DNA of 20,786 bases from Chlorobium sp. (GTDB taxonomy: Bacteria; Bacteroidota; Chlorobiia; Chlorobiales; Chlorobiaceae): positions 1 to 20,786 of the forward strand of contig JAPHUN010000133.1 in the NCBI GenBank assembly GCA_026193435.1, read 5' to 3'. The notes beneath the pieces are model-generated. The model did not search any database and had not been told where the DNA came from. It saw only the letters and a program-made list of their open reading frames with translations. Shown here one piece after another: positions 1 through 6,792 of the stretch (position 1 is its first letter; the number at the start of each line of letters is the position of its first letter). The translations under genes were made by a program, and so were the position numbers.

Positions 1-1170
1 AAAAGCCTCATTACCTTTATTGATGGTGACAAGGGGATTCTTCGCTACAGGGGATACCCCATTGAGCAGCTTGCGGAGAAAAGCTCTTTTCTGGAAACAG
101 CCTATCTGCTTATCAAGGGTGAGCTGCCGGACAGAGACCGGCTGGATGCCTGGACGCACAATATACAGATGCACACCATGGTCCATGCCAACCTGAAAAA
201 GTTCATGGATGGATTTCGCTATGACGGCCACCCGATGGGAATACTGGTAGGTACGGTCGGTGCGTTGTCTACCTTTTATCCGGACGCCAAAAACATATTC
301 GATGCAGCGTCGATCCGGCTTCAGGTGCGTCGGCTTATCGGTAAAATGCCTACGCTCGCCGCGATGAGTTTCCGCCACAGTATGGGCTTTCCCTATGTTC
401 TTCCCGACAACGACCTGAGTTATGCGGGGAACTTTCTTTCCATGATGTTCAAGATGACGGAGTTGAAATACACGCCCAACCCGGTACTTGAACATGCGCT
501 CGATGTGCTGTTCATTCTGCATGCCGATCATGAACAGAACTGTTCGACAAGCGCTGTTCGTTCCGTAGGCAGTTCACAGGTCGATCCGTATTCCGCGCTT
601 GCCGCCGGCTGTGCCGCTCTTTACGGACCGTTGCATGGCGGGGCCAATGAGGCGGTTATCCGCATGCTGGAGAGAATCGGCAGTCTGGACAAGGTGCCGG
701 AGTTCATCAAAACGGTGAAATCGGGAGAAGGACGGCTTATGGGGTTCGGCCACCGGGTATACAAAAACTACGACCCGAGAGCCAGGATAATCAAAAAAAT
801 CGCCTTCGAGGTTTTTGAGGTCACCGGCACCAACAGCTTGCTTGATATCGCACTGGAACTTGAAAGAATCGCTCTCGAGGACGATTACTTTATCAGTCGT
901 AAACTCTATCCGAACGTTGATTTCTATTCCGGACTGATCTATCAGGCGATGGGATTCCCGCTGGATATGTTTCCCGTGCTCTTTGCTATCGGAAGGACTC
1001 CCGGCTGGCTGGCACAGTGGATGGAGCATATGAGCGATGACGAGCAGAAGATCTCCAGGCCGAGACAGATGTATCTCGGTGACGAAGCTCGAGACTATGT
1101 TCCTATAGGAGAAAGGTTGAAACCGTCGTCCTATCCGGTAGAAAAAAAGATTGGTATATGCAGACTGTAA
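1..1170 (+). CDS. gltA: Citrate synthase (5' end cut off by window edge)
   Basis: Condenses acetyl-CoA and oxaloacetate to citrate in the cytoplasm. The reading frame is open from base 1, and the first in-frame ATG (169) lies inside the conserved domain, so the gene starts outside the window. 389 residues are visible. The N-terminal block contains FIDGDKGILRYRGYPIEQLA, typical of citrate synthases. The catalytic residues are visible: His in GPLHGGANE (near base 634), His in GFGHRVYKNYDPRA (near 751) and Asp in NVDFYSG (near 919). Their spacing matches the E. coli GltA residues (about 264, 305, 362), so about 50 N-terminal residues are missing. The HGGANE and GHRVYKNYDPRA motifs place it with type II (GltA-like) enzymes. 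Green sulfur bacteria fix carbon by the reductive TCA cycle with ATP-citrate lyase, so this enzyme would serve an oxidative or balancing role; that role is inference. It ends in TAA. Confidence 0.96.
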   Translation, partial: KSLITFIDGDKGILRYRGYPIEQLAEKSSFLETAYLLIKGELPDRDRLDAWTHNIQMHTMVHANLKKFMDGFRYDGHPMGILVGTVGALSTFYPDAKNIFDAASIRLQVRRLIGKMPTLAAMSFRHSMGFPYVLPDNDLSYAGNFLSMMFKMTELKYTPNPVLEHALDVLFILHADHEQNCSTSAVRSVGSSQVDPYSALAAGCAALYGPLHGGANEAVIRMLERIGSLDKVPEFIKTVKSGEGRLMGFGHRVYKNYDPRARIIKKIAFEVFEVTGTNSLLDIALELERIALEDDYFISRKLYPNVDFYSGLIYQAMGFPLDMFPVLFAIGRTPGWLAQWMEHMSDDEQKISRPRQMYLGDEARDYVPIGERLKPSSYPVEKKIGICRL

Positions 1171-1333
1171 GAGCAATGAGCAATGAGTGATGCGTTTTAC
1201 GATGGCTCAATAGCCGGATAGCTGAATAGCCAAATAGCTTGCCATACAGCCATCCAGCTATTTTACCTTGGCCTCGTTGTTCCTGACTCTTTTCTCTCAA
1301 CGTTTATCTTCACCTAACACCTAACAACAACAC
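1171..1333. repeat. Short tandem repeats in the gltA-gatC spacer
   Basis: This spacer holds three separate tandem-repeat tracts. A 7-mer, GAGCAAT, occurs at 1171-1177 and 1178-1184 with a degenerate third copy (GAGTGAT) at 1185-1191, starting directly after the gltA stop codon. An 8-mer with the pattern ATAGCYNN is repeated four times in exact register at 1210-1241. A 7-mer, CACCTAA, is present twice at 1311-1324, running into CAACAACAC and the gatC ATG. AATAGCT near 1233 and AGCTATT near 1256 also form a 7-bp inverted repeat. No RNA gene or protein-coding frame is apparent. Confidence 0.7.
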
Positions 1334-1621
1334 ATGTCCGTAACTATAAAAGATGTCGCGTATATCGCTGAACTGGCAAGGCTCAGCTTTACCGACACCG
1401 AGAAAGAGAAAATGACCAGCGAGCTGAATGCTATTCTGCAGTATGTCGAGAAACTTGACGAAGTTGATACTGACGGAGTGGAGCCTCTGAGCAGCATTCA
1501 TGATGAGGTTAACGTACTTCGTGATGATATCCGTCAGGAGTCCATTCCAAATGAAACAGCTCTTCTTAACGCCCCTGATAAACTCGATCGTTTTTTCAGA
1601 GTTCCGAAAGTTATCGGCTAA
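1334..1621 (+). CDS. gatC: Asp-tRNA(Asn)/Glu-tRNA(Gln) amidotransferase subunit C
   Basis: GatC is the small subunit of the GatCAB amidotransferase. It stabilises GatA against GatB so that mischarged Glu-tRNA(Gln) and/or Asp-tRNA(Asn) can be amidated. At 95 residues it has the family length. It starts with the typical block VAYIAELARLSFTDTEKEKM, followed by LNAILQYVEKLDEVDTDGVEPLSSI and a C-terminal ending FFRVPKVIG, all characteristic of GatC. gatA and gatB are not in the window, so the genes are dispersed here. The ATG has no Shine-Dalgarno sequence; the bases before it are a CACCTAA repeat and CAACAACAC. The next gene begins 12 bases after its TAA, so the two are probably cotranscribed. 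Confidence 0.96.
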   Translation: MSVTIKDVAYIAELARLSFTDTEKEKMTSELNAILQYVEKLDEVDTDGVEPLSSIHDEVNVLRDDIRQESIPNETALLNAPDKLDRFFRVPKVIG

Positions 1622-1633
1622 AGCGGAGCAGGC

Positions 1634-1939
1634 GTGCTTCAGGTTCAGGAAAAAGCAGGATCGGTCTTTTTTTCGATAAAGGCTCAGCCACGCTCATCGA
1701 AAAGTATGATCACCGGTGAATATGACGGCAGCATAAAGGTGAACCTTAAAGCTCCTCCGGTCGATGGTGAGGCGAATCTTGAGTGTTGCAGGCTTCTTGC
1801 CCGGACGCTTGGTGTCGCCCGATCAAGTGTGGAGATTGTATCCGGGACGAGAGGAAAAAAGAAACGGGTTAAGGTCTTTGGACTTTCGGCTGTCGAATTT
1901 ACAGAAAAAATAACGCCTTACCTGTACTCTTCCCCATAG
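1634..1939 (+). CDS. DUF167 family protein (YggU-like)
   Basis: A 101-residue cytosolic protein of the DUF167/YggU family, a small conserved alpha/beta fold with no settled biochemical function. Family signatures are visible: an N-terminal strand then [36 protein letters not shown] in the middle, and a C-terminal basic strand [20 protein letters not shown]. The start is GTG with GGAG at 1625-1628 five bases ahead, which supports this start. It follows gatC closely and precedes kdsB by 58 bases, so the three genes probably form one transcription unit. The function cannot be stated from sequence. Confidence 0.9.
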   Translation: MLQVQEKAGSVFFSIKAQPRSSKSMITGEYDGSIKVNLKAPPVDGEANLECCRLLARTLGVARSSVEIVSGTRGKKKRVKVFGLSAVEFTEKITPYLYSSP

Positions 1940-1997
1940 TAACGGATGCCTCATCCATTCAGCCTTTTCGCGAACCAGTTACCAAGCCGCAGTACCT

Positions 1998-2744
1998 ATG
2001 GAAATAGTGATCGTGATTCCTGCGAGGCTCGACTCAACCAGGTTACAGAGGAAAATGCTTGCAGACATAGAGGGCGAACCCCTCATTGTCAGAACCTGTC
2101 AGAATGCGATGATGGCCGAATGCACTGGCCGTGTGGTTGTAGCAACAGACAGTCCTGAAATCGCCGAAGTGCTCCGAAAAGTGCATGTCGAGGTTGTCAT
2201 GACCTCTCGACATGCGCGTTGCGGTTCTGAACGTATTGCCGAAGCGGCGGAATCGCTTGAAGGCGATCTGTTTATCAATCTTCAGGGGGATGAGCCGTTG
2301 ATCGACCCCTCTACTATCGACCTCGTGGCAGCCCCATATCTTCGGGGAGAGAGACCTGACTGTACAACGCTTGTTTTTCCTGTTCCGGCTACAGAAACAG
2401 CCCTGATTGATGATCCGCATATTGTCAAGGTGGTGATGGACAAGCAGGGGTACGCGTTGTATTTTTCACGCAGCTCAATACCCTATCGGAGGGGTGCAAA
2501 CCTGTCGACAACCTTTTACCGTCATATCGGCATCTATGCGTTTCAGAGGGAGGTGCTTCAGAAATTTGCCGGGCTCGAACCTTCAATGCTTGAAAAGGAG
2601 GAGTCTCTTGAACAGCTGCGACTCCTTGAAAACGGTTTTCGTATTCAATGTGTTGAAACCACGGTTGACTCACCGGGAGTCAACACCCCCGAGGAACTGG
2701 AGCTTGTCAGAAGGATATTCAGGGAAGATCTTCCTTCCCTGTAA
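1998..2744 (+). CDS. kdsB: 3-deoxy-manno-octulosonate cytidylyltransferase (CMP-KDO synthetase)
   Basis: Activates KDO with CTP to form CMP-KDO, the donor for the inner core of lipopolysaccharide; cytoplasmic. At 248 residues it has the normal KdsB length. Visible motifs are the N-terminal nucleotide-binding loop [18 protein letters not shown] (residues about 7-24), [20 protein letters not shown], the metal/CMP motif [12 protein letters not shown] (near residue 95), YFSRSSIPY and the substrate motif YRHIGIYAF. The C-terminus carries [15 protein letters not shown] and the [13 protein letters not shown] segment conserved in the family. The gene ends in TAA and its last 26 bases overlap the end of xseA on the opposite strand, with a palindrome in the overlap. 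The presence of KdsB implies a KDO-containing LPS. Confidence 0.97.
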   Translation: MEIVIVIPARLDSTRLQRKMLADIEGEPLIVRTCQNAMMAECTGRVVVATDSPEIAEVLRKVHVEVVMTSRHARCGSERIAEAAESLEGDLFINLQGDEPLIDPSTIDLVAAPYLRGERPDCTTLVFPVPATETALIDDPHIVKVVMDKQGYALYFSRSSIPYRRGANLSTTFYRHIGIYAFQREVLQKFAGLEPSMLEKEESLEQLRLLENGFRIQCVETTVDSPGVNTPEELELVRRIFREDLPSL

Positions 2745-3930
2745 TGGTAACGGCAGTCTCGCCGTCATGAAATATCACTGATGCCATATCCCCTTCATAC
2801 AGGTCGGTACTGGAAGTGATAGCGCGTTTTTCTTTGCGTACAAGAGTAAAACCTCTTTCAAGGGTTTTTCGGTAATCGAGCAGTGAGAGGCGTTCCGTTA
2901 CGGAAGAAAATCTGCGCTCCGTATGCATGAAGGCGCTTCGTACAGATTGAGACATGAATCTCACTGAATGGTCGATTCGCTCCTGCATTCTTTCCAGCGT
3001 TACCTGCGGACGGTTGAAGGCGTAACTGCCGAGAAGTGAGTGTAGCTGCCGTTCCGTTCCTTCAATCTTCGCATAGAGGGCCGTACACTGCCTGTCAAGC
3101 AAGGCGTCATTATGTTTCAGCAGCTCCCTGGTATCGGGTGCGGCGATTTCCGCTGCTATGGAAGGGGTTCCCGCGCGCATGTCGGCAACCATGTCAGCGA
3201 TGGTTACATCGGTCTCGTGACCGACCGCGCTGATCACAGGAATAGTTGAAGAGAAAATGGCGAGAGCTACGTTTTCTTCATTGAATGCCTGCAGATCCTC
3301 AAGAGAGCCGCCTCCTCTGGCAACGATGATGATGTCTGGTTTATGAGCGGGATCAAGAGGATGGTTGAAGTAGGACAATGCATTGATGATGTTCTGTGCC
3401 GCATCGGCTCCCTGAACCTTGACAGGAAAAAGAAGAAGCTTCGCGGCTGGAAAACGACGTTTCAGAACGTTGCTCATATCCTCGATCACCGCACCGGTTG
3501 CCGAGGTTACCAGGCCGATTTTTTCGGGAATTCCGGGTAGCGGTTTTTTATGTTCCTGATTAAAATAGCCCTGTCCGGCAAGTTTCTCCAGGAGCATGGC
3601 AAACGCCTGCTGGAGCATCCCGGCTCCGGCAAGTGAAACTGATGTGCAGATAAGCTGATAGCGTCCTGACGGGGGGTATACCTCGATTCGACCGTGTGCA
3701 ATGATTTCCATGCCGTCTTTCAGCTCGAGAGGGAGCCTCATCCGTACATTTTTCCATAGTACCGCAGGAATCTGTGCTCCTTCATCCTTGAGCGTCATAT
3801 AGATGTGGCCCGATCCCGGTAGCTTGAAATTGGAGATTTCGCCTTTGACGCTTACAGCGGGAAAGCGGTGTTCAAGATCTGATTTGATCTCCCTGGTGAG
3901 TTCGGTGATGGTAAGAATCTGCTCTGACAT
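2719..3930 (-). CDS. xseA: Exodeoxyribonuclease VII large subunit
   Basis: Large (catalytic) subunit of exonuclease VII, which degrades single-stranded DNA in both directions with the small subunit XseB. Residues 1-100 form the OB-fold DNA-binding domain ([20 protein letters not shown], then [13 protein letters not shown]). Residues about 125-280 carry the catalytic core: [55 protein letters not shown] and GTPSIAAE. A helical segment with an ERGF block follows near the C-terminus. At 403 residues it is somewhat shorter than E. coli XseA (about 456). xseB is not in the window. The gene is convergent with kdsB (26-base overlap) and divergent from the HU-like gene; the spacer 3931-4069 must serve both. 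Confidence 0.96.
   Translation of the reverse strand: MSEQILTITELTREIKSDLEHRFPAVSVKGEISNFKLPGSGHIYMTLKDEGAQIPAVLWKNVRMRLPLELKDGMEIIAHGRIEVYPPSGRYQLICTSVSLAGAGMLQQAFAMLLEKLAGQGYFNQEHKKPLPGIPEKIGLVTSATGAVIEDMSNVLKRRFPAAKLLLFPVKVQGADAAQNIINALSYFNHPLDPAHKPDIIIVARGGGSLEDLQAFNEENVALAIFSSTIPVISAVGHETDVTIADMVADMRAGTPSIAAEIAAPDTRELLKHNDALLDRQCTALYAKIEGTERQLHSLLGSYAFNRPQVTLERMQERIDHSVRFMSQSVRSAFMHTERRFSSVTERLSLLDYRKTLERGFTLVRKEKRAITSSTDLYEGDMASVIFHDGETAVTITGKEDLP
2721..2740. repeat. Palindrome in the kdsB/xseA overlap
   Basis: A 20-base inverted repeat with 7-base arms AGGGAAG and CTTCCCT around a 6-base loop; the inner GGAAGATCTTCC is itself a perfect 12-base palindrome. It lies in the region where the two convergent genes overlap, so it is coding on both strands. 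No T-run follows on either strand, so it is not a standard intrinsic terminator, although it could act as a stem protecting or ending both mRNAs. Confidence 0.45.
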
Positions 3931-4069
3931 TCGTTACTGCTGGCTAAACGTGGCGGTACTGTTTTACTGAAGTTAGGTATTTCCACGGAATGGTTTTAGT
4001 ATATTCTGAACTGTTCTACTGCTGAAGGAGGGACAATAAGGAGTTTCATATAACACGACAGGCTACGAG

Positions 4070-4567
4070 ATGAAACATGACGCTTGTGTTGCACGTCTGG
4101 AGAAGAAGCTCTCTCTGGACAGGCAGCAGCTTATAGAATTTCTCGATGCGGTTATGGCCGGATTTGTCGAAGAACTTGTCCGGAAGGGAGAGCTTTCCGT
4201 CAAAGGGCTCGGCTTGTTTACAGTGCTCTACCTTCCTTTCAGAAGTAAGGTGGATGGCAGGGTGATGAAGGCATTTCCTCCCCGTAAGAAAATAGCTTTT
4301 TATACCAGGCCGGTTGTCGATACCGCAACCCTTCGGATCATCGGTCGAAAGACCGGTCTGTCGGAAAGAGATGCCGATACGTTCTTCAGGATACTTTCCG
4401 GACATTTCAGAGAGCGTCTTGCCGCAAAGCAGGAACTTCTGCTCGAAGGGTTGGGAGTGTTCAGGACTGTCGAAGGGAAATACCTTTTCGTTCCTGATGA
4501 ACCGCTTCAGGAGATTGTCAATAACGTATTTGAAAATATGCAGATACTTGATTTAGGAGGTCAATAA
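4070..4567 (+). CDS. Tandem HU/IHF-like DNA-binding domain protein
   Basis: A 165-residue protein that looks like two HU/IHF-type domains in a row. Residues 1-85 resemble a whole HU subunit: helices LEKKLSLDRQQLIEFLDAVMAGFVEELVRKG, the signature SVKGLGLFTV (compare HU L-x-G-F-G-x-F), a basic segment where the DNA-contacting arm would be, and FYTRPVVD at the end. Residues 86-150 repeat the plan (GLSERDADTFFRILSGHF, then LLEGLGVFRT) but lack the long arm. This is inferred from motif pattern, not alignment. The probable role is DNA or nucleoid binding. Its TAA overlaps the bchY ATG by one base, so the two are translationally coupled. Two AAGGAG motifs in the leader (4025-4030, 4038-4043) are too far from this ATG to be its ribosome site; no in-frame alternative start lies nearer. 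A weak -10-like TATATT lies at 4000-4005. Confidence 0.75.
   Translation: MKHDACVARLEKKLSLDRQQLIEFLDAVMAGFVEELVRKGELSVKGLGLFTVLYLPFRSKVDGRVMKAFPPRKKIAFYTRPVVDTATLRIIGRKTGLSERDADTFFRILSGHFRERLAAKQELLLEGLGVFRTVEGKYLFVPDEPLQEIVNNVFENMQILDLGGQ
4555..4561 (+). promoter_or_regulatory. Strong Shine-Dalgarno for bchY inside the upstream gene
   Basis: AGGAGGT, a near-perfect complement to the 16S rRNA tail, ends about six bases before the bchY ATG at 4567 and lies within the last codons of the HU-like gene. Together with the one-base TAATG overlap it fixes the bchY start and indicates coupled translation. Confidence 0.85.
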
Positions 4568-5835
4568 TGATTCATGATTGCCAGGTACACAGTACGAAAA
4601 ATAAAGCATGTGCCAATCTTCATCCGCAGACAATGTGCCCCGCGTTTGGCGGTTTGCGGGTTCTTACGAGGATAGAAGGGTCGCGGGTCTGCCTTGTTGC
4701 TGATCAGGGATGCCTGTACGGATTGACGTTCGTTTCACATTTTTATGCGGCCAGAAGGTCAATCGTTGCTTCTGAACTGATGAACGTTCAGATTTCAGGA
4801 GGAACCATGATCGACGACGTTCGGGAGACTATCCGGAAGATTGCCGAAGATCCGGCGGTAACCTTCATTCCTGTTGTCAGCACCTGTGTCGCGGAAACGG
4901 CAGGTATTGCAGAAGAGTTGCTGCCGAAACAGGCAGGCAACGCTGTTGTTCAGCTTGTTCGTCTGCCGGCATTTCAGATCAAATCACATCCTGAGGCAAA
5001 GGATGTAACGGTCTCAACATTGCTCGGAAGGTTTGCTGATTTTGACAGACCGAAGAGAGAGCGTTCCCTGGTTGTTGTCGGCGAGATTTTTCCTGTTGAC
5101 GCTATGGCGATCGGAAGTGTACTGCAGCGGATCGGTGTCGAGTCGGTACTGTCGATTCCGGCTGCCGACCTTGAAGATTATATCGAGGCAGGCTCAGCGG
5201 AAGCATGCGCTGTTCTGCATCCGTTCTATGAAAGGACAGCCTCGTTGCTTCAAGAAAAAGGGATGCGGATTGTTTCAGGAAATCCAGTAGGCGCAGGAGC
5301 TACTGCGCAATGGATCGAACGTGTCGGAGATGCACTTGGGCTCGATATGGACCAGGTTCGCAAGGTGGCCGGTGAAGAAAAAGCGAAAGCGGCCGCTGTT
5401 ATCGGAAATTTCAGTCATCTTTCAGGAAAAGTTCTTGTTGCCGGGTACGAAGGAAATGAACTTCCTGTTGTCAGATTGCTGCTTGAGGCCGGACTCGAAG
5501 TTCCCTATGCATCGACCTCGATAGCCCGTACCTCTCTCGGCGAAGAGGATCATCAGCTTCTTTCAATGCTTGGCACCGAGATCCGGTATCGGAAATTTCT
5601 TGAGGAGGATATGCAGGCGGTTGATGCGCATGATCCCGATCTGGTTATCGGTACAACCTCCCTGGACAGCTATGCGAAAGAGAAGGGGATTCCTGCAATT
5701 TACTATACCAACAACATCTCTTCCCGGCCCCTGTTTTTTGCCGCGGGTGCCGGAACGGTGCTTGGAATGGTTGCCGGTCTGCTTGGGAAAAAGGATGTGT
5801 TCAGAAAGATGAAGGAGTATTTTACACTTCCATGA
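4567..5835 (+). CDS. bchY: Chlorophyllide a reductase subunit Y
   Basis: BchY pairs with BchZ to form the catalytic heterotetramer of chlorophyllide a oxidoreductase, fed electrons by the BchX iron protein; it reduces ring B on the route to bacteriochlorophyll a. The protein is in the nitrogenase MoFe-like superfamily. MCPAFGGLRV (Cys24), DQGCLYGLTFVSHFYAARRS (Cys49) and VVSTCVAET (Cys107) give the three cysteine positions expected to contribute to the 4Fe-4S cluster. CLYGLTFVSHFY-A-RRS is diagnostic for BchY over BchN/BchB or NifD/NifN. SHPEAKDVTVSTLLGRF also fits. Length is 422 residues, which I believe is shorter than proteobacterial BchY. In green sulfur bacteria this step serves BChl a of the reaction centre, FMO protein and baseplate, not chlorosome BChl c. 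bchX and bchZ are not adjacent. The end overlaps frr by 14 bases. Confidence 0.9.
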   Translation: MIHDCQVHSTKNKACANLHPQTMCPAFGGLRVLTRIEGSRVCLVADQGCLYGLTFVSHFYAARRSIVASELMNVQISGGTMIDDVRETIRKIAEDPAVTFIPVVSTCVAETAGIAEELLPKQAGNAVVQLVRLPAFQIKSHPEAKDVTVSTLLGRFADFDRPKRERSLVVVGEIFPVDAMAIGSVLQRIGVESVLSIPAADLEDYIEAGSAEACAVLHPFYERTASLLQEKGMRIVSGNPVGAGATAQWIERVGDALGLDMDQVRKVAGEEKAKAAAVIGNFSHLSGKVLVAGYEGNELPVVRLLLEAGLEVPYASTSIARTSLGEEDHQLLSMLGTEIRYRKFLEEDMQAVDAHDPDLVIGTTSLDSYAKEKGIPAIYYTNNISSRPLFFAAGAGTVLGMVAGLLGKKDVFRKMKEYFTLP

Positions 5836-6382
5836 TCTCTTTTTCTTTCTGAACGATCATGTCGCTGATCTGCTTTTCATACTTGTGGACAAGGTCGTCG
5901 GCGTCTTTTTTACAGTTGGCCTTGGCATCTTCACCGATCTCCTTGTCTTTTTCAAGCTTGTCAGCGCCATGGAGCATCTCCCTTCGAAGGTTTCGAAGGG
6001 CTATTTTTGCGTCCTCACCGTACTTTTTGGTCAGTTTCACATACTCCTTGCGCCGTTCTTCGTTAAGGGGAGGAATACTGACTCTGATGCTCTGGCCTTC
6101 CGCTACGGGATTAAGGCCGAGATTGGCATCCCGTATGGCTTTTTCCGTCCCTGCGACCATTGATTTGTCCCATACCTGAACCATGAGTGTATGGGCGTCC
6201 TGAACACCGACATTGCCGATCTGTTTGAGCGGCATGGTCTGCCCGTATGCGTCTACTTTTACACGATCCAGCAGTGCGGTTGTTGCCTTGCCTGTTCGTA
6301 TTGCCGCGATCTCGTGCTGGAAGCTTTCAACCGATTTTTTCATTTTCGCTTCCGCCTTTTGAGTTATTTCTCTCAAGCTCAT
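5822..6382 (-). CDS. frr: Ribosome recycling factor
   Basis: RRF, with EF-G, splits the post-termination ribosome into subunits. The product aligns along its length with the family: KSVESFQHEIAAIRTGKAT near the start, LKQIGNVGVQDAHTLMVQVWD, KAIRDANLGLNPVAEGQSIRVSIPPLNEERRKEYVKL and KKYGEDAKIALRNLRREM. I chose ATG at 6382-6380 (186 residues, like the 185 of E. coli) over an in-frame GTG three codons upstream (6391), which would add MIP; neither has a clear Shine-Dalgarno sequence. It lies 45 bases after rpmE on the same strand and probably shares its transcript. frr is more commonly found with pyrH and tsf, which are not here. Its TAA lies inside bchY (14-base convergent overlap). Confidence 0.96.
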   Translation of the reverse strand: MSLREITQKAEAKMKKSVESFQHEIAAIRTGKATTALLDRVKVDAYGQTMPLKQIGNVGVQDAHTLMVQVWDKSMVAGTEKAIRDANLGLNPVAEGQSIRVSIPPLNEERRKEYVKLTKKYGEDAKIALRNLRREMLHGADKLEKDKEIGEDAKANCKKDADDLVHKYEKQISDMIVQKEKEIMEV

Positions 6383-6427
6383 AGGGATCACATCGTTTTT
6401 TGATTATCAGAGACCGCGCGGAACAGC

Positions 6428-6655
6428 TTATTCAGAAGCCGATGAGGAGACGCTTTTTTTCGCAAATCTTTTCTTGAAGCGCTCAACGCGTCCAGCTGTA
6501 TCGACAAGAACCTGTTTGCCGGTATAGAACGGATGGCAGTTGCTGCAGATATCGACTTTTATCGACTCTTTTGTCGAGCGGGTTTCAAAGCTGTTGCCGC
6601 AATTGGCACAGGTGACGGTAACGGTTGTATACTTCGGATGGATATCTTTTTTCAT
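6428..6655 (-). CDS. rpmE: Ribosomal protein L31 (zinc-binding type)
   Basis: A 75-residue 50S subunit protein. It begins MKKDIHPKY and carries CHPFYTGKQ and [10 protein letters not shown], all hallmarks of L31. Four cysteines (16, 19, 37, 40) in two C-x2-C pairs show it is the zinc-containing form rather than the cysteine-free paralog used under zinc starvation. Compared with E. coli (C16, C18) the first pair is one residue wider. The serine-rich tail KSVSSSASE is an extension beyond the core. The gene is divergent from recG with a 110-base A+T-rich spacer and probably leads an rpmE-frr operon. Confidence 0.96.
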   Translation of the reverse strand: MKKDIHPKYTTVTVTCANCGNSFETRSTKESIKVDICSNCHPFYTGKQVLVDTAGRVERFKKRFAKKSVSSSASE

Positions 6656-6792
6656 GACCTGGATTTACCTTGACTGAAAGGAAATAGTTTTGTGATCTAT
6701 TCGGGAATAAAATAATTTATCACGTAATATACAAAAATTAGTGTGGAGATAACAAAGCCTTCGACATGCGAGGCTGTCAGGGAGAGAGGATT

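Noticed and set aside
574..1176. 200-residue open frame antisense to gltA, and other long antisense frames (for example 2043-2420, 7729-8085, 10148-10753, 20141-20653)
   Set aside because: They lie fully opposite well-recognised genes, show no family motifs and are explained as shadows of the real reading frames.
4567..5835. Reading this gene as NifN/NifE or BchN
   Set aside because: The Cys spacing is shared by the superfamily, but the CLYGLTFVSHFY-A-RRS block and the EAKDV segment are those of BchY.
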